From: a virus
Direction: 5' to 3' (one strand)
IMG/VR virus record: IMGVR_UViG_3300049718_000055
Span: 1 to 64,000 of that record
DNA length: 64,000 nucleotides
The translations under genes were made by a program, and so were the position numbers. Under the pieces are notes generated by a model, which was not told where the DNA came from, searched no databases, and worked only from the letters and a program-made list of their open reading frames with translations. Positions 49,270 through 56,400 of this stretch are shown piece after piece (the first letter of the stretch is position 1; each line of letters opens with the position of its first letter).

Positions 49270-49340
49270 TCAGCGAGGGGAGAATTGAACTCCCACCACA
49301 AGTTCCCAAGACTTGGATGCAACCATTACACCACTCACTG
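49270..49340 (-). tRNA. tRNA-Pro(TGG)
   Basis: CAGTGAG/CTCGCTG, CAAGT-CTTGGGA-ACTTG anticodon arm, T loop TTCAATT, encoded CCA. Confidence 0.92.
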
Positions 49341-49348
49341 ATTAAAAG

Positions 49349-49517
49349 TTATGCGTGACGGAATCAAACCGTCTCCACCCGCTCCAATGCGGGAGTGCTA
49401 TCCGTCCAGAGTCGTGTCGATCTTGAGCCGCTACGTATCGCCCCAAAACGCATTCCACTGTACTGCCTTCGCTACGCTCCGTCGAGCTTCACTTTGGCTT
49501 CATTACACCAACGCATA
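49349..49517 (-). tRNA. tRNA-like gene with about 97-nt insertion in the D loop
   Basis: TATGCGT (49517-49511) pairs perfectly with ACGCATA (49356-49350). GTGT-AATG at the 5' side and GATA-GCAC before the anticodon arm would form a normal D arm if about 97 nt between them were removed. Anticodon stem CCCGC/GCGGG encloses only 6 nt (ATTGGA), so the anticodon is not assigned. T arm GACGG-TTTGATT-CCGTC. No encoded CCA. Could be a disrupted pseudogene. Confidence 0.4.
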
Positions 49518-49522
49518 CTTGG

Positions 49523-49595
49523 TGCCGACTACCCGTATCGAGCGGGTTTCCATCGCTCTTCAGGCGATTGCTATGACCTCATCAGCTAAGTCGGC
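49523..49595 (-). tRNA. tRNA-Phe(GAA)
   Basis: GCCGACT/AGTCGGC, ATCGC-CTGAAGA-GCGAT anticodon arm, ACCCG T stem with CTCGATA loop, encoded CCA. Confidence 0.9.
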
Positions 49596-49603
49596 AAAAC
49601 TGG

Positions 49604-49676
49604 TGGACCTAGAGGGGCTTGAGTCCTCGACCTCCCCGGTGCAAACGGGGTGCTACTCCATCTGAGCTATAGGCCC
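49604..49676 (-). tRNA. tRNA-Ala(TGC)
   Basis: GGGCCTA/TAGGTCC, CCCCG-TTTGCAC-CGGGG anticodon arm, encoded CCA. T loop CTCAAGC is divergent. Confidence 0.88.
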
Positions 49677-49687
49677 GTAAAACTTGG

Positions 49688-49760
49688 AGGGAAAGGTGGG
49701 AGTTGGACCCACTAGAACCTGTTCCACAGACAGGCGCCGCACCGTTTGGCTTCAGTCCCC
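49688..49760 (-). tRNA. tRNA-His(GTG)
   Basis: CCTGT-CTGTGGA-ACAGG anticodon arm, GTGGG-TCCAACT-CCCAC T arm, encoded CCA. Acceptor stem GGGGACT/CTTTCCC has two mismatches. Confidence 0.78.
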
Positions 49761-49773
49761 ATAAAGCTGTTGG

Positions 49774-49842
49774 GGCCGGATGTGGGAATCTAACCCACCG
49801 CGCAGGCCGTACAAAGGGCTGCTGCTACTCAGAGCATCCGGC
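49774..49842 (-). tRNA. tRNA-Thr(TGT)
   Basis: GCCGGAT/ATCCGGC, reduced D arm, anticodon loop TTTGTAC with one stem mismatch, GTGGG-TTAGATT-CCCAC T arm, encoded CCA. Confidence 0.78.
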
Positions 49843-50391
49843 TCAGTTAAACGCATACCTCTTATCACCTTCGGAGTCCGTGAATAAAAACGGACCCCAC
49901 TCATTTACCTCGGCGCCGAGAGACCTCAACAAAAATCGCGGCGTGTGAATCGACTGCGGCAGCGGCCGGCGAAGCAACTTCATTCCAGCTTCCTCCGGCG
50001 TCCGGTCGGCCTTGCGGTGATTATCTTTGGCGCAACATGAAACCAAGTTGCTCCACGATGGCGATCCTCCTCTTGACTTTGGAATTATGTGGTCAAGAGT
50101 TAGTTCGCTAGTCTTGAACCTTTCTCCGCAATACATACACCTTTCTCCGTCACGAAGAAAAATGTTCTTGCGGCTTACAACTTGAAGCCTAATTGGGACG
50201 TGGCGATAAGCGCGAAGCCTGATTACCGATGGAGCATAGATTCCAAGTCCGCGATGGATAAGTACATCGGTAGGAACCTCAACCAGAGCAACACCTTTCG
50301 TAATAAGAGTCAGAGCCTTCTTAACTGAAACTATGCGAAGCGGCTCATACGATGCATTGAGAAGAAGTGTTGCGCTTTTTCCTATTGTCAT
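49843..50391 (-). CDS. HNH endonuclease
   Basis: 182 residues. RDGERCMYCGERFKTSELTL, DHIIPKSRGGSPSWSNLVSC and CAKDNHRKADRTPEEAGM give the McrA-type HNH core (CxxC, DHIxPxSRGG, W-N, CCxxxNxxK). The N-terminal 85 residues match the common phage/bacterial HNH family starting with LLLNASYEPLRIV. It lies in the tRNA array and is probably a free-standing homing nuclease. The stop is next to tRNA-Thr(TGT). The start overlaps the GIY-YIG gene. Confidence 0.85.
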   Translation of the reverse strand: MTIGKSATLLLNASYEPLRIVSVKKALTLITKGVALVEVPTDVLIHRGLGIYAPSVIRLRAYRHVPIRLQVVSRKNIFLRDGERCMYCGERFKTSELTLDHIIPKSRGGSPSWSNLVSCCAKDNHRKADRTPEEAGMKLLRRPLPQSIHTPRFLLRSLGAEVNEWGPFLFTDSEGDKRYAFN

Positions 50392-51163
50392 AGTCACCAC
50401 GCTCCCAACGTTCTTTCAGTAAAGCAGACATCTTCGCCTTAGTTTCTTCCTTGTGCTTCATACCTTTGTTTCCAGGTACTCTGCCTTTCCTGATTGCCGA
50501 CTGTTTAGCCCGTGTTTCTTCGGAAGCCTTTTTACCTGTCAGAGAGCGAGAAATCTTTGCTTTACTCTCTTCTGAAAGTTTCCTTCGTCTGTTCGCCGCA
50601 GAAATCTTCTCACTAAATCCCTGCGGTTTAGGTCTCCCCTTCAAAGCAGCAGATCGTTTTGCTTTTTCTTCCTCCGACATTGGGCCTAATTTCCGGCCCC
50701 TAAATGATGCCGACATACGCGCTTTGGTTTCTTCCGAACGCTTTGAACCAGTCCTAGATTTAATCATCTTGGCTATCGCCTCTGCTGTGTGTCTCAATCC
50801 CTTATGCACAGCAGATACTTTCGCTTTCATTTCGGCTGTTCTAACCGCTCCTGATCCTCCCTCGCCCCCATCTGTTCTATTTCTCAAGCATCCAGTTCCA
50901 AGGTTAATTCTCCCATGGAATTTTATTAGCTGCTTCTCCATGAAAAACGCTTCGTCCTCTGACAAATCTTTGGCAATAATTACAATCATCGATTTATCTT
51001 TTGGAGTACGTATCGCTTCAATAGGATTTTTCTTATAGGCTCTTAACCCGTGTCCTTTCCCTATGTAATAAGGAGAACCCGCTGGGCCGTGTTCGGAGGC
51101 AAAAGTCCTCACGTATTGGTATACGTAAAACCCAGAGATTACAGGTCTCCTATAGTTACTCAC
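50345..51163 (-). CDS. GIY-YIG-type homing endonuclease with NUMOD3 repeats
   Basis: 272 residues. GFYVYQYVRTF then YYIGKGHGLRAY is a GIY-YIG core variant; EAFFMEKQLIKFHG and LRNRTDGGEGGSG follow as in segment-type phage nucleases. Residues 125-265 hold several SEETKAKMSxxxxG-like NUMOD3 units that wrap DNA. Start taken at GTG 51163 just after tRNA-Thr(CGT) and a 53-residue gene. A homing nuclease between tRNAs is a known phage arrangement. Confidence 0.8.
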   Translation of the reverse strand: MSNYRRPVISGFYVYQYVRTFASEHGPAGSPYYIGKGHGLRAYKKNPIEAIRTPKDKSMIVIIAKDLSEDEAFFMEKQLIKFHGRINLGTGCLRNRTDGGEGGSGAVRTAEMKAKVSAVHKGLRHTAEAIAKMIKSRTGSKRSEETKARMSASFRGRKLGPMSEEEKAKRSAALKGRPKPQGFSEKISAANRRRKLSEESKAKISRSLTGKKASEETRAKQSAIRKGRVPGNKGMKHKEETKAKMSALLKERWERGDYDNRKKRNTSSQCIV

Positions 51164-51167
51164 TGTC

Positions 51168-51329
51168 TTACTCTCTTTCCTTAAAAGTGGAGCCGGGTAG
51201 CGAAATCGAATCGCTGTCTGTGGGATACGAATCCACTGCTCTGCCATCTGAGCTAACCCGACTATGTTTTTCTGCTAACCTCTTCCACACTTCTCGGAGA
51301 TCGGCATTCAAATGAAACCTGTGCGGCAT
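51168..51329 (-). CDS. 53-residue gene running through a tRNA
   Basis: MPHRFHLNADLREVWKRLAE looks protein-like for 24 residues; the frame then continues through the whole tRNA-Thr(CGT). A strong GGAGG lies 5 bases before the ATG but is part of the palindrome CTCCAAATTTTGGAG (51336-51350), which could mask it. Perhaps a gene truncated by tRNA insertion. Confidence 0.4.
   Translation of the reverse strand: MPHRFHLNADLREVWKRLAEKHSRVSSDGRAVDSYPTDSDSISLPGSTFKERE
51191..51262 (-). tRNA. tRNA-Thr(CGT)
   Basis: GTCGGGT/ACCCGGC, D arm GCTC/GAGC, anticodon loop TTCGTAT with one stem mismatch, GCGAT-TCGATTT-CGC-type T arm, encoded CCA. Confidence 0.85.
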
Positions 51330-51348
51330 GTCAACCTCCAAAATTTGG

Positions 51349-51419
51349 AGCGGTTTGCCGGATTTGAACCGGCGCTTTCGCCCTGGCAAGGCAACGTCTT
51401 ACCACTCGACTAAAACCGC
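51349..51419 (-). tRNA. tRNA-Gly(GCC)
   Basis: GCGGTTT/AAACCGC, TTGCC-TTGCCAG-GGCGA anticodon arm, GCCGG-TTCAAAT-CCGGC T arm, encoded CCA that forms part of a dispersed palindrome. Confidence 0.9.
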
Positions 51420-51427
51420 TTCACTGG

Positions 51428-51498
51428 CTCCGAGAGTAGGAGTCGAACCTACACAGCGAGCTTCAAAGACTCGCGGCCTACCGTTAACCGATCTCGGA
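51428..51498 (-). tRNA. tRNA-Gln(TTG)
   Basis: TCCGAGA/TCTCGGA, CGAGT-CTTTGAA-GCTCG anticodon arm, encoded CCA. Confidence 0.92.
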
Positions 51499-51508
51499 TC
51501 AAACTTGG

Positions 51509-51581
51509 CTGGGAAGGCAAGTCTCGAACTTGCTACCTTCCGGGTCAGAGCCGGACGTTCTACCCGTTGAACTTCTTCCCA
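51509..51581 (-). tRNA. tRNA-Gln(CTG)
   Basis: TGGGAAG/CTTCCCA, TCCGG-CTCTGAC-CCGGA anticodon arm, encoded CCA. Confidence 0.92.
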
Positions 51582-51593
51582 ACTTCAAACTGG

Positions 51594-51665
51594 CTGTGCA
51601 GGTGGGAGTCGGACCCACATCCTCTCGCTTAACAGGCGAACGCTCGACCATTGAGCTACCGCACA
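51594..51665 (-). tRNA. tRNA-Asn(GTT)
   Basis: TGTGCGG/CTGCACA, anticodon loop CTGTTAA, GTGGG-TCCGACT-CCCAC T arm, encoded CCA. First tRNA after the hairpin at 51668-51703. Confidence 0.9.
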
Positions 51666-51667
51666 TC

Positions 51668-51703
51668 AAAAAGCCCCTAACCGCTTATTCTCGGCTAGGG
51701 GCT
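51668..51703 (-). terminator. Terminator-like hairpin abutting a tRNA block
   Basis: AGCCCCTAGCCG and CGGTTAGGGGCT form a 12-bp stem with one mismatch, followed by TTTTT; tRNA-Asn starts 2-3 bases later. Confidence 0.85.
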
Positions 51704-51749
51704 TTTCCTCATTTGCTACGTTGTAGCAGTTGAATCTTTGCGCCCAAGC

Positions 51750-51812
51750 CTACACGGGATTACCGAACGCTTGTGGCGTTGTCGGCTGTCCGGTATGGGC
51801 TCGGTTCATCAT
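51750..51812 (-). CDS. 20-residue leader peptide, leaderless
   Basis: MMNRAHTGQPTTPQAFGNPV starts 7 bases after the -10 box of a perfect promoter and ends before the terminator-like hairpin. The rest of 51704-51860 shows no other gene. Confidence 0.45.
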   Translation of the reverse strand: MMNRAHTGQPTTPQAFGNPV

Positions 51813-51819
51813 GTTTCCT

Positions 51820-51848
51820 ACTTTACCGCCGTTCGCAATTTCTGTCAA
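51820..51848 (-). promoter_or_regulatory. Promoter TTGACA-N17-TAAAGT
   Basis: TTGACA at 51848-51843, TAAAGT at 51825-51820, 17-base spacer, inside the tRNA array. Confidence 0.8.
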
Positions 51849-51860
51849 ATCATTTTCTGG

Positions 51861-51934
51861 TAGGGTTGGTGGAACTCGAATCCACTAGGACATGATTGAA
51901 GGTCATGGTGCTCGTCCGCTTTGCATTCAACCCC
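51861..51934 (-). tRNA. tRNA-Glu(TTC), C33
   Basis: GGGGTTG/CAACCCT, anticodon arm CATGA-CCTTCAA-TCATG with C at position 33, encoded CCA. Confidence 0.82.
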
Positions 51935-51942
51935 ATAACTGG

Positions 51943-52016
51943 CGCGGTAGACGGAAATCGAATCCGTGTACACGATCTTGAGAGAATCGCTGGAGAACCA
52001 GCACCCCTGCTACCGC
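51943..52016 (-). tRNA. tRNA-Glu(CTC)
   Basis: GCGGTAG/CTACCGC, D arm GGGG-TGCTGGTT-CTCC, CGATT-CTCTCAA-GATCG anticodon arm, encoded CCA. Confidence 0.88.
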
Positions 52017-52020
52017 ATGG

Positions 52021-52092
52021 CGGTCCCACGGGGAGTTGAACCCCGAACGCCTCTTAGACAGAGAGGAATCATTGCCGTTAGACCATGGGACC
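52021..52092 (-). tRNA. tRNA-Asp(GTC)
   Basis: GGTCCCA/TGGGACC, CCTCT-CTGTCTA-AGAGG anticodon arm, CGGGG T stem, encoded CCA. The 132-base gap 52093-52224 beyond it shows no tRNA; it contains the palindrome CGGACTCGAGTCCG. Confidence 0.92.
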
Positions 52093-52224
52093 AAAAGTTC
52101 CGTTTTGTTTGCCTAGCGGCCCAGTCTCCCATCGCATTAGCAGAATTCCGACTGAGGTTCATCCACTGCGGACTCGAGTCCGTTTGCTAGACTCTTGCCA
52201 GAACGGTACTGGCCTTTGGATTGG

Positions 52225-52296
52225 TTGCGTGGGGAGGACTCGAACCTCCGGTCTCCAGCTTATGAGGCTGGCGAGATGCCGCTTCTCTACCTCGCC
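52225..52296 (-). tRNA. tRNA-Met(CAT)
   Basis: D arm GAGA/TCTC, CCAGC-CTCATAA-GCTGG anticodon arm, GGAGG T stem, encoded CCA. Acceptor GGCGAGG/CCACGCA is mismatched at 1-72 and one inner pair; a 1-72 mismatch is a feature of initiator tRNAs, but the anticodon stem lacks the initiator GGG/CCC. Confidence 0.8.
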
Positions 52297-52336
52297 ATTT
52301 CAGTATGCCACTACTCTTTCATGTTGGCAAGTATGG

Positions 52337-52419
52337 TGCATCGCCCCAGGCTCGAACTGGGCTGCTCCGAAGAGCGGCAGGTTTACAGTCTGCTGGCCGT
52401 CCACCCGACCATGCGATGC
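52337..52419 (-). tRNA. tRNA-Tyr(GTA)
   Basis: GCATCGC/GCGATGC, anticodon loop CTGTAAA, class II variable arm GCTC-TTCG-GAGC as expected for bacterial Tyr, encoded CCA. Confidence 0.9.
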
Positions 52420-52426
52420 AAAATGG

Positions 52427-52513
52427 AGGAAGGTGGAGTAATCGAAACCCTACGCCATCGCTGACGCACCACGGTTTTCAGGACCGTTCGCCGACCATTC
52501 AGCGGCACCTTCC
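52427..52513 (-). tRNA. tRNA-Ser(TGA), C33
   Basis: GGAAGGT/ACCTTCC, D arm GCCG/CGGC, ACGGT-CCTGAAA-ACCGT anticodon arm with C33, long variable arm. Confidence 0.82.
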
Positions 52514-52520
52514 AAACTGG

Positions 52521-52605
52521 CGGAGACGATCCGATTTGAACGGATGGAACCTTGCGGTTCGGAGGTTTAGCAAACCTCTGGATTAGACCGCTCTCCCACG
52601 TCTCC
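52521..52605 (-). tRNA. tRNA-Ser(GCT)
   Basis: GGAGACG/CGTCTCC, GAGGT-TTGCTAA-ACCTC anticodon arm, variable arm GAACC-GCAA-GGTTC, encoded CCA. Confidence 0.92.
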
Positions 52606-52613
52606 AAACTTGG

Positions 52614-52686
52614 TGCCGATGGTCGGGTACGAGCCGACAAGCCTGAAGGTTTGAGCTTCAGAGGTATTCCTTCCCATCACATCGGC
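52614..52686 (-). tRNA. tRNA-Leu(CAA) with short variable loop
   Basis: GCCGATG/CATCGGC, TGAAG-CTCAAAC-CTTCA anticodon arm, variable region about 5 nt instead of a class II arm, GTCGG-CTCGTAC-CCGAC T arm, encoded CCA. Confidence 0.82.
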
Positions 52687-52694
52687 AAAACTGG

Positions 52695-52767
52695 TGCGGG
52701 TGGAGGGACTCGAACCCCCATGAGACTGATCCTAAGTCAGCCGCGTATTCCATTCCGCCACACCCGC
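52695..52767 (-). tRNA. tRNA-Leu(TAG) with short variable loop
   Basis: GCGGGTG/CACCCGC, Leu-like D arm (GGCGGAATGGAATACGC), CTGA-CTTAGGA-TCAG, variable region about 6 nt, encoded CCA. Confidence 0.85.
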
Positions 52768-52781
52768 ACATCTCAAACTGG

Positions 52782-52851
52782 AGTACCGGGCCGGACTTTA
52801 ACCGGCTTCAACGGTTTTGCAGACCGTCCGCTCGCCCTTCGCTTCCGGTAC
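52782..52851 (-). tRNA. tRNA-Cys(GCA)
   Basis: GTACCGG/CCGGTAC, ACGGT-CTGCAAA-ACCGT anticodon arm, GCCGG-TTAAAGT-CCGGC T arm, encoded CCA. Confidence 0.9.
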
Positions 52852-52855
52852 ATGG

Positions 52856-52930
52856 TGCGGGTGAACGGTGTCGAACCGATCCTAAACTGGGCTTAAACCA
52901 GTTGCCTCTTCCAACGTGGGCTACACCCGC
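52856..52930 (-). tRNA. tRNA-Leu(TAA) with short variable loop
   Basis: GCGGGTG/CACCCGC, ACTGG-TTTAAGC-CCAGT anticodon arm, variable region about 5-6 nt, encoded CCA. First tRNA after the hairpin at 52937-52966. Confidence 0.82.
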
Positions 52931-52936
52931 ACAAAA

Positions 52937-52966
52937 CAAAGCCGCCGATCTCTTCGACCGGCGGCT
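52937..52966 (-). terminator. Terminator-like hairpin abutting a tRNA block
   Basis: AGCCGCCG/CGGCGGCT stem followed by TTTGTTTT on the minus strand, ending 6 bases before tRNA-Leu(TAA). Confidence 0.85.
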
Positions 52967-52992
52967 CGTGAATTCCAAACTTTGGAATCAGT

Positions 52993-53058
52993 TCACATAA
53001 GCCCCCGGCCCGTCAATGGCAGGCAATACGAGGATAGCGAACTGAGTAAAATTCTCAT
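52993..53058 (-). CDS. 21-residue leader peptide, leaderless
   Basis: MRILLSSLSSYCLPLTGRGL starts exactly 6 bases after a -10 box, and is followed by a dispersed palindrome (52973-52987) and the terminator-like hairpin. Confidence 0.45.
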   Translation of the reverse strand: MRILLSSLSSYCLPLTGRGLM

Positions 53059-53064
53059 ATCCAA

Positions 53065-53093
53065 ATCTTCCCACAGATAATCATTATTGTCAA
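53065..53093 (-). promoter_or_regulatory. Promoter TTGACA-N17-GAAGAT
   Basis: TTGACA at 53093-53088 and GAAGAT at 53070-53065, 17-base spacer; the element TTGACAATAATNATTATCTG is nearly shared with the promoter at 3231. Confidence 0.72.
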
Positions 53094-53156
53094 TCGGTCA
53101 TTCCGGTACAGTTAAATTCCCCTCTTCGTCCTCCAATTGAGGCTGAGGTGTACACC

Positions 53157-53372
53157 ATGCCACTAAGTTTGTTTTGGATCATCGCCGTTGTAATCATTGC
53201 CGGAGTAGTTCTTTGGGCTCTAAACTCGTTCCCTGCCATTGACCCCACCATGAAGCAGATCGCCAGAGTGCTTATCATCGTGCTCGTGGTTATCATGGTT
53301 CTCTACTTCCTGTTTGGATTGCTTGCAGGTGGTGGTGCGGGATTCCATAGCTTCCCCGGTCCTTGCCGCTAA
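53157..53372 (+). CDS. Thivi_2564-like small membrane protein
   Basis: 71 residues with two hydrophobic spans (LFWIIAVVIIAGVVLWALNS and ARVLIIVLVVIMVLYFLFGL) separated by FPAIDPTMKQI; the spacing and the DP-M-K element match the Thivi_2564 family of small membrane proteins. Plus strand, preceded by GAGGTGTACACC. Function unknown. Confidence 0.65.
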   Translation: MPLSLFWIIAVVIIAGVVLWALNSFPAIDPTMKQIARVLIIVLVVIMVLYFLFGLLAGGGAGFHSFPGPCR

Positions 53373-53384
53373 TCTTGCCGGCAC

Positions 53385-53414
53385 AAAAAAGCGGCAGACC
53401 CGAAAGCCTGCCGC
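53385..53414 (-). terminator. Intrinsic terminator after tail gene
   Basis: GCGGCAG/CTGCCGC with loop GCTTTCGGGT and TTTTTTG on the minus strand, downstream of the 53483 stop. A weaker bidirectional role for the convergent plus gene is possible. Confidence 0.85.
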
Positions 53415-53482
53415 ATTCCCCATGATTTGATCTGCGTTGTTATGAATAAACTCTACATCCGGTCGTAGAAGTTGTCAACCGC

Positions 53483-56400
53483 TCATGGCTCCACAAACAA
53501 TACTTTCTCGTAGCCTCTCCCTTGGCACTGGACCTTGTACCACAAATTAGAATCAGGCCAAAGAATAAAGTCCTCCGTACTTGTTCCGACCATTCTCAGT
53601 GTACGGAACGAGATTGCCGGTAGTCGGGTCCGCAATGGATTGCGAAAGCCGCCAGCTTGCGGCATTACAAATGTGAATCCAGCCGTTGGATTATCGTCGT
53701 AGAACACGTTGACAATGATCGGCGCACCCGCTGAGTAAATCCAGAAAACGTCGCGCGCAAATTTGGAAGATGCCTCCGAAATATTGATCTTGTAAGTGTC
53801 GAACGTCTTCCTCGTCCTCGGCAGTACCAGAGCCTCTACAGCGGCTTGGTACAGGTACGCGAACGTGGACAGATTCCCGACGATCTGGAGACTGATTTTG
53901 TAGGCTTGCTGGCCGAGTCCGTTGAGCAACGGCAGGTTGATCTTGCCGCGAGTCGAGTTGCTGATCGTTCCGAGTGGGACCGTGATTGCGCCGTCATTAA
54001 ACAAGGCGTTGACGGTCAAGGTCTGCCCCCCGAGGTTGCAGTCAACCACAATCGCGTTGTACTGTTTCTGGTTTGCCGGCGAGCTTTGGAATGAGTAAGC
54101 AGTCTGGAGATTGATTGCAATCGGCCCCGCGGCCAGTACGCCCCCGCTTGATACTTGATCGTAGGGAAGGTTTTGCCGGTCAATGTGTACGAGCCCGTTT
54201 GAATCGCCGTAGAGCAACTGATTCGTATCGGCCTCAAGCATCAAGCATTGCGCGTCAACGTCATCATTCCTGAATCGCTTGTACTGAGCGTGGTATACCA
54301 ACCGATGCCGGTTTCCGTCCGTACCGATGTAACTGAAAAATACCATTGAGTTCCAGTACGAAGCCACCGTCTGCGACAACTTCGTTTGGTCCGCTTCGAC
54401 AATCGGAGTGGAACCTACGCCCTGGAAAAGGAACTCAACCTGGAGACTCATGTACACCGACTCCCCACCAGTAAAAGCACGTAGACCATCTGCGGCTTGG
54501 TAGGCAATCATCTCTTCGGTCGCCACGTACCCAAATGGCGCCACACAACCATGCGCACAAGACGTGGGATATGGTGCCTGTTTTGCCGGACTGTCCGGTG
54601 GAACCATCCACCATCCGCTTTTGATACAACTGACCATGATATTTCCCTTGAAAGGCACCACGGCCGTAATGTAATCATCCGGCGTAGAGATGATGATGTT
54701 GTTCGCTTCACCCACGTACTGCGGAGCGTTTCCGGTGCTGAAGTAAAGCGTTGACGGGTTGTTCGGATCTCCCCAATACCATGCCTTGTTGAAAGCTATG
54801 ACCATGCCGTAGACCGGCTGGCCTACCTTAATACTCGCCTGGACCTGCTCTCCAGCCGCATGATAATTCTGGACAAAGGCAGTGAAAGAACTCACTCCGA
54901 CTGTCAATACCACTACGGTTTCAAAGTTGTTTGCTTGAGCCGTTGGATTCCCCAACAAGACTTGCTGGCGCACTGAGATGTTCGCCATGCTTGCCGGGTT
55001 TATCGTCACTACAGAGCCCACCGGAATATCTGGCAGCGTGTAATAGATCGTGACCACTAGATTGTTGACATAGACGGTTGCCGCTGATGATCCTAAGTTG
55101 TCTCCGCCTACAAGCGTCTGAGTAAAATCAGCATTGACGATTGCAGGAGTAATCGTAGTGCCCCACAAATTTCCACTTCCACCAAAGACATAAGTCTGCG
55201 GAGCTAGTGTCAAGGAAATCTCTGCCGGAAGGGCGGCTCCGGGAATATTTATACTTGCGGTCATCTTAGGACCGAGCACGCTCGTATAAGCATCAAAGCT
55301 GACTTTAATTCCGGTGATGGTCGCGGTTAAGGGGATGCTCGGAAGACTGAAGTCTCCCTGCAAGGCCCCAATCCCTTGCGAAGCAGGTGCCGACACGGAC
55401 GTATAAAGTGATGAAGATGTAGCGTTGGTTGGATTTACCCAAGTAGACCCGACCGGATTCGATCCTGTGATTGACGGAGAAACCTGTAATGTTCCTACAA
55501 TAGCAGCGTTCAGTGTAGTATTCACCGGAACCGGAAGAAGACTCGGAACCGGAACATCGTTCGTAAACGAAACCATATCCGCTCCGGCTATCAGGTAGTC
55601 CGGTGCCGTGTCGGTATACTGGACTATCCCCCCGCCCTCTATGCTGATCGGGATTTCGTCTATTCGCCTGAAGTTATCTCCGTAGGTTCCCCCTCTTCTA
55701 TAGATTCTCAGATACCCGATCTGACCATCCTGCAACTGTCCTGCGGGTCCGTAAGTCTTAGTGTTGATTTTTAACAACACCGGCTGGCGCCGCGGGTAGA
55801 CCCAGTTCGTATGGTTAGGCGGGTTCTGATTCGTCATTATCGGAGATGGATTCGATTCCGTTCCATCCACGTCATTTAAGAACGTCGCAACATAGTCATA
55901 GGCTACTCCACCAAGAGTATCTGGACCTGCCCCTCCAAACAGTACCAGAGAAGAAAGTTTAATCGTCGAGCTTGAGTTGTCATTCATCACAATCGTGATC
56001 TGATAGCCGTTGACGTTTGACCAGTTGTAGACCGCATCTTTATAGTCCGCCATCCCTGCTCCAGAAAAATCTGACAACTGGAAGAGAAGCGGCGTCCAGA
56101 TATTTTTCCCTGTATCCAGTTCTCCGATAGACCCGGCTCCATTTCCGTAAAGGCTGAGACTATCCTCAAGAACAGCTTCCGTTAGAAGAGTAGTTACGCT
56201 ACTTGTCCCAGAGGCAGAAGATGTTGCTAAAGTAGTCAACTCCTGCAAAGGTCCTTGGGAAATTACTTTATAGAAATAGTCGCTCTCGAATGATCCGTCT
56301 CCGCAATCAAAACTTAGCGTTATGCTCTGGATTTGCGTTTGGTCGCTGACAAACATATAGAGACCAATGTAATCAGATTGGTTGTCGGATACAGTCTCGC

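Noticed and set aside
52093-52224. Extra tRNA between Asp and Met
   Set aside because: The spacing suggests one, and CGGACTCGAGTCCG resembles a T arm, but no acceptor or anticodon stem pairs with it.
46733-52930. Coding frames on either strand inside the tRNA array
   Set aside because: Several open frames of 60-150 codons only translate tRNA genes; apart from those listed they have no start signals or protein-like composition.
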